A stretch of DNA of 64,000 bases, from the NCBI GenBank assembly GCA_014526335.1, contig JACTAT010000022.1:167823-231822 (forward strand). The letters run 5' to 3'. Shown here piece by piece: positions 59,645 through 64,000 of this stretch. The DNA comes from Chrysaora quinquecirrha. Lineage: Eukaryota; Cnidaria; Scyphozoa; Semaeostomeae; Pelagiidae. Position 1 is the stretch's first letter. Each line of letters starts with the position of its first letter. Position numbers and translations under genes: made by a program. Below the pieces are notes generated by a model, which had not been told where the DNA came from, did no database searches, and saw nothing but the letters and a program-made list of their open reading frames with translations.

Positions 59645-61265
59645 TTCGTCATTTTGATTTTCCCCAACTTCGTTCCCAAGGATATCTGTTGTTGTTGTTG
59701 TTGTTAGCTCAGCCCGCAACAGATACCCTTGGGACCGGTTGACAAAATTTGTCAGTTTTTGGCTTGGAATAATTAGCATAAATTATGTAAATGATTCCAG
59801 TCCGTGGCTGAGGCGGCCACAGCTCTCCAACTCATCAATGAGTTTTGGAAGCTGTACAATATTTTTCCTTCGGTTACACTTGCTTTCAACGATTAATTTG
59901 AACCAACATGAAAAGAAACATGCTTCAAAGAAATCAGTAGAGAGAAATCCATGTTAGCAAGCGCTTGCTGTGGTTAGAAGTTATCATGTTTGTTAATTTT
60001 GGAAATTTCACCGCGAGTTTCTACACAAGCCAGGAACAAATCTTATTTCGTGAATTGGTTAGCTAGATTTCGACTCATTATTGCCACCAAACTTCAGTGA
60101 TTTCCTCTTTTACAAGTATCCTAATATTTCAGGTAAGAGTAATTTGTTTGAAGCCGGTAGATTTAAATTGTTAAAGATTTAAGTTAAATCATACATACAT
60201 ATTTGCTACAAAGAAGTTTGGCTTTGCTATTGCATGAATGAGATTTCTTCACTTTGAAATTGTGTTAAAAAAATGTTGCAAAAACTGACTTGATGAGAAA
60301 AAGTTCTAGCCAAAACCGTAAACAATCTTATTTTCTAAATACAAAATTTTACTGTTTTAGTTCACTTTGGCTTCTTGAAAATTATTTTTCTTTATCTTTA
60401 CCTTACCTTGCTTGCTCAAAATTTTACCGCGGGAAGGCGAGTTTAGGTACTGCTACAAACTTTCTGTAATTTCTTCGTGGAGTAGTTAAACTATAATTCG
60501 CCCTTTATCTTTCATTTTCTGTACATTCTTTCCATTCCTGTTCAGTTCAAAGCAAATTTTAGCTTTTTTTATGTCGGGTAGGAGTGGAAAAGCCCCGGGC
60601 ACAGCAGTTTTGTTTTGAAATTTCTTTCATTCGGCCGAACGCCATTTCTAATGTATGCGGACAACAAAATTCTATTGTTTGTTCTCAGCCAATCAGAATG
60701 CAGAACATCGAAACCGGTTCCAGGGTCAAATGGGGCAGCGCAGTGTTCACGTAGAGGTCCTATTTACCCTGGGTACGAGGTTGGATTTTCCCTAAAGAAA
60801 ATCAGAAAGTCAGTCAGAGCATGCGCCAGATATTATCATAATTGTCTTCCTTCCACCTTTTGGGGCAAGTTCTCCAAAACGGGGTAAGCTCCCTAAGGTA
60901 CATAAATAAGCCTATAGGGGTAAGGGGTACTGTGCTAAGGGGTTCTGTTTTGCATAATTGAAAAACAGAGAAAAGATAAAGATTTCAGAGAACAGCTAAT
61001 TCAAGCGACAACTAATCGTGTTGTTTGAACTGCAAGCCTTTGTCTTGATAAAAGGCTGCCTTGAGCCTTGCAGCGACGGTGGCTAATTAAAGCGTGACAA
61101 AGCAGCAGAAAAGTTTAAGCAAAAATTAAACGAACACTTACATCGATTTCACTATTTTCATTTTTCAAAGTTTACATGTTTATCACTGCATTTATTATTG
61201 GCTCAAAATAATTTTAATAACTGCGGCCACTGACCAGCGAAAGAAATAGTAAGTAAAGATAAAAA
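59645..61265. other. No further gene recognised
   Basis: Includes a CAACAA-type run (59690-59706, complement) with 'GTTAGCTCAGCCCGCAACAG', a phrase also present in inverted form at 18435-18475, marking a dispersed repeat. The rest is AT-rich without supported exons. The open frame at 60615-60887 has no domain. Confidence 0.4.
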
Positions 61266-61393
61266 TACCTTAGATGAGAAAATGTAAAATATAAAATGCT
61301 ATATATGATAGATAAAAATAACTTCACAGTTCGTACATGGAATACTGTCAATTAAAGCTGCTTAAGATGAAATGAAAAAGATAACTTTGTCAT

Positions 61394-61897
61394 TCAAATG
61401 TGCTTTTCCTGAGTGGTGTTATAGATAGATGCCAAAATCGTTCCGCCGACGAGTCCAGCAACCGCTCCGGAAGACAATGAAGCGCCCATGCCAACCGCAC
61501 CAGCAACTCCGGCTAAAGCACCAACATAAGACCCTCTGTCGACGCGCACTTGATTACGATTCTTCCTAAGTCGGTAGCATCGGTCGAAATAACCATCCTC
61601 GTCGATATTAGCCGACTTGGCTCGCTGATACATCATAAGCGCTCCGGCTGGTACACCCAAAACGGCACCGACTTTGCCGTACTTCAACGCCGTTGCCTGT
61701 ATTGCTGGCCATGTCCTTGGGCCACGAATCATTTGAACAGCGGGTGCAATGATGACCATGCCCAGTAACGCAAATGCTTGAACGTCTTTTACGATCACGT
61801 GATAATACATCTCCATATGGGGATGTCGTATGGTTTGCATATCGTCGTCAATCATTTTTTCGCCTAACATGTTGCGAAAGTACTCGAATCCCTTCAT
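61394..61897 (-). CDS. Glycine-rich hydrophobic protein, 167 aa, unknown function
   Basis: Single coding exon, ATG at 61897 to the stop at 61394-61396. A strong acceptor (TATTTGCAG) lies 6 bases before the ATG, so the 5' leader is on an upstream exon; this and the loss of similarity above it decide the start. Layout: an acidic/aromatic N-terminus (MKGFEYFRNMLGEK, then HPHMEMYYHV), a hydrophobic segment ALLGMVIIAPAVQ, a second 'GKVGAVLGVPAGALMMY', a charged loop RCYRLRKNRNQVRVDRGSY and a C-terminal 'GALAGVAGAVGMGASLSSGA' VAGLVGG stretch with GxxxG spacing. It is probably a membrane protein with two to three segments, perhaps mitochondrial. The pattern faintly resembles DUF1757-type proteins; that is a guess to be tested by profile search. 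Confidence 0.75.
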   Translation of the reverse strand: MKGFEYFRNMLGEKMIDDDMQTIRHPHMEMYYHVIVKDVQAFALLGMVIIAPAVQMIRGPRTWPAIQATALKYGKVGAVLGVPAGALMMYQRAKSANIDEDGYFDRCYRLRKNRNQVRVDRGSYVGALAGVAGAVGMGASLSSGAVAGLVGGTILASIYNTTQEKHI

Positions 61898-61903
61898 TGT
61901 GAT

Positions 61904-62558
61904 CTGCAAATAGAAGGAAATCAATACCATCAATATTCTAGCAGTTTTTACTTCCACCAAAATCAACAAAACCAAAAAACTTCACAACACACTACTGTAG
62001 ATGTAGATTTTACAAAAGTTGAAAGTTTAAGTTTTAAAGAATAGAAGAATATATGCAACGCCACTTTCGAAAGAAAAAAAAATCGTCTGTGACCGACGAT
62101 AATTGCTTATTCCCCTTTGAGAGCGCCTCTGTTTCGCAGATTCACTATTTTGACAGTTCCAAATTCAATAGGTTCCACGCTCTTCCGTTCCACTATTCCC
62201 AATTTCTGCGTTTTGCCCTTCTTAAACGAGTGAGATGCTCATGAAAGGAAAGAATTTTTCAAATCCTCCCTTTCAAAATATTAATTACAATCTCTAATTT
62301 CAAAATCCAAGTTTTCAAAAACATCAGATGGGTGAAAATGGATGAAAATCCATTTTAGGTTTCACGTTTCAGCAAACACAATGGTTTCCGAAACCAATGC
62401 GCTGCTTCAGTAAATCCAAAGTGAATCCATGAAAATGCGAGCGCGTTGCATGTACAAATCGCGCACACACGTAGACCGAGGGGAACCGACCTGCAAGTTA
62501 CAATCGGGTAGACTACTAATGATGTGAAGTGCCCAAAACCCCCACACTAAATTTCAGA
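61904..62558. other. No gene recognised
   Basis: Probably the first intron and upstream of the 61.4-kb gene. I cannot identify its 5' noncoding exon or promoter. Open frames here are short and unsupported. Confidence 0.35.
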
Positions 62559-62747
62559 TACACGTTTTTTTTTATAAGAAACCGGTTTATAAGAAACCTA
62601 GAACTAGACACCCCAAAAGTTAAGAAACTTTTAGAACTAAGAGGAAGGAGTTAAGAAACTTAAGACATTTTTGTGTCAGTTTTCCAACATACTGATTTCA
62701 CATTTGTGGACGTAGTAATCAATTCTCAAGCATTTCCGTGCGAAGTA
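62559..62747. mobile_element. MITE family B, copy 4, broken by a LINE
   Basis: TACACG, T tract, ATAAGAAACCGGTTTATAAG through 'AATTCTCAAGCATTTCCGTG' + CGA, where it stops. Copy 1 continues at this point with TTTCTCGCACC. The following bases are the A+T tail of a LINE. Confidence 0.7.
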
Positions 62748-64000
62748 TATAATAATAATAATAATAAAATATAAATTTTCTTCCCCAAAAGTAGATAAAT
62801 TTATTTGGTAGCGAAGGCCATGTGGCCTATACAGCCCTGGGTTACTAAAATTTACTTAAATTCAAATCTACTGTAAAACTTGTAATCATCGTACGATTTT
62901 TCGAATCCTTCTATTGATGAACTATTTACTGTATTCCAGTTAAGAGTATTCCAGTCATTCACCACTCTTTGAGAGAAAAAATTCTTTCTGATATTTGACC
63001 TGCTTCTCTTTTTAAAAAATTTCCAGTTATGACCCCTTGTAAAGTTCTGCCTTACTTCGAAGAACAAAGATGAGTCTGTGTCTATATAACCATTCAGAAT
63101 TTTGAATGTAAGAATCATATCACCACGTTGCCGCCTGTATTCTAACGATGGCAAATTCAATATGCGAAGACGATCTCCATATGCAAGGTTTTTTAATGGA
63201 GCTCACTAGTTTTGTTGCCCTTCTTTGTACAGCTTCTATTGCTTTAATATGTTTGATAAGATATGGATGCCAAATCGCTCCAGCACTTTCCAGCAGAGGA
63301 CGAACAAGGCTCTTGTATAATGACAGAAATACATTTTTTATCAATAAATTTAAATGTTCTCTTAATGGATCCCAAAACACCATTGGCTTTCTTTATACTC
63401 TCAGCTACTTGCTTATCAAATTTAAGATTTTTGTCAATATAAACACCTAGATCTTTAACGTCAGTTGCTTCTTTTATTTTAATTTCTGTATCCTTGTCTT
63501 CATCTCGAAGATAGTAGTCAATTTGTCTTTCGTATTTAGCGCCAATTTGAAGAACATGACATTTATCACCGTTTAATGGTAGCTGCCAGTCGTTAGACCA
63601 TTTGTCGATATTTGATATATCAGACTGAATTCTAGCTTCATTGTTAATGCTAGAAGAATAAAGTTTCAAATCGTCTGCAAACATCTTTACACCACAGTTA
63701 TATACATGATCTGGCAAATCATTAACGTACAAAAGAAATAGCAAGGGTCCCAGCACGCTGCCCTGTGGAACTCCACTCAATACATTACTCCACTTTGATT
63801 TATATCCGTTTAATAATACACGCTGTTTTCGATTCTCTAAAAATGATGTAATCCAGTTAAAAACATTTCCATTAATTCCATAAGACCGTACTTTATGCAG
63901 TAAACGCTGATGGGGTACCGAATCAAATGCTTTTGAAAAATCGAAATAAACTATATCAACAGAATCTCCATCATCAAGACTAGTAGTCACTTCTTCTAAG
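62748..64000 (-). pseudogene. CR1/jockey-like LINE, RT domain to 3' tail, frameshifted
   Basis: Runs off the window on its 5' side. The RT shows 'FDFSKAFDSVPHQRLL', GVPQGSVLGPLLFLLYVND and the catalytic 'KMFADDLKLYSS', then DVKDLGVYIDKNLKF. Frame breaks occur near 63250-63350 and 63130-63150, with the C-terminal part ending in VVNDWNTLNWNTVNSSS before the stop at 62852. The 3' tail (minus strand) ends in an ATT/TAT microsatellite (62748-62770), usual for non-LTR elements. It is younger-looking than the other LINE pieces, but dead by two frameshifts (or sequencing errors). Confidence 0.8.

Overview
The window is a stretch of an animal nuclear genome. It is AT-rich and intron-rich, and it carries extracellular mosaic proteins (Ig, VWC, Kazal/follistatin and ZP modules) on mostly symmetric phase-1 exons, LINE fragments of at least two types, tRNA-derived SINEs, and a very dense crowd of small palindromic (MITE-like) elements. 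A cnidarian, perhaps an anthozoan, is my best guess from that style of architecture. It is an inference: no taxonomic marker gene is present.

Layout. 1-11.4 kb is mostly transposon debris: several MITE families, nested LINE fragments, a 1.1 kb long-TIR element, and a foldback-type element ending 199 bp before the first large gene. Two short coding exons of a coiled-coil-like gene (2428-2534, 4431-4648) are embedded here. 11.45-31.2 kb (+) is a long mosaic gene: signal peptide, a VWC-like domain, two Ig domains, then seven or eight copies of a two-cysteine module that I can only compare, weakly, to the bacterial YbaY/YscW beta-sandwich, interleaved with and followed by Kazal exons. A 1200-codon reading frame runs over 12 exons to a stop at 27486-27488; further in-phase Kazal exons lie downstream up to an assembly gap. 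32.3-35.3 kb and 39.0-43.4 kb (+) are two paralogous genes for a small secreted protein family that I do not recognise. The first lacks its 5' exons in the window; the second is complete but carries an in-frame TAG. 45.4-53.3 kb (-) is a second mosaic gene reading Kazal, VWC, ZP domain, furin-like site, stop; its 5' end is lost in a second gap. 56.8-59.6 kb (-) may encode a 61-residue protein split over two exons. 61.4-61.9 kb (-) is a single-exon 167-aa glycine-rich hydrophobic protein, with a 5'-truncated copy at 58.6-59.0 kb held between two nearly identical MITEs. The last 1.2 kb is the 3' part of a CR1/jockey-like LINE on the minus strand.

Functionally the two mosaic genes and the small secreted pair fit an extracellular-matrix or secretory role (protease-inhibitor-type Kazal domains, matrix-type VWC domains, polymerising ZP domain). 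The + and - strand mosaic genes share an almost identical Kazal exon, so they exchanged or duplicated exons recently. The clearest mobile-element find is a 297-bp terminal-repeat retrotransposon in miniature (42006-42302) with two 108-bp LTRs that read as identical, a primer-binding site, a polypurine tract and a 5-bp target duplication. All splice sites are read by eye from GT/AG context and phase; there is no transcript evidence.
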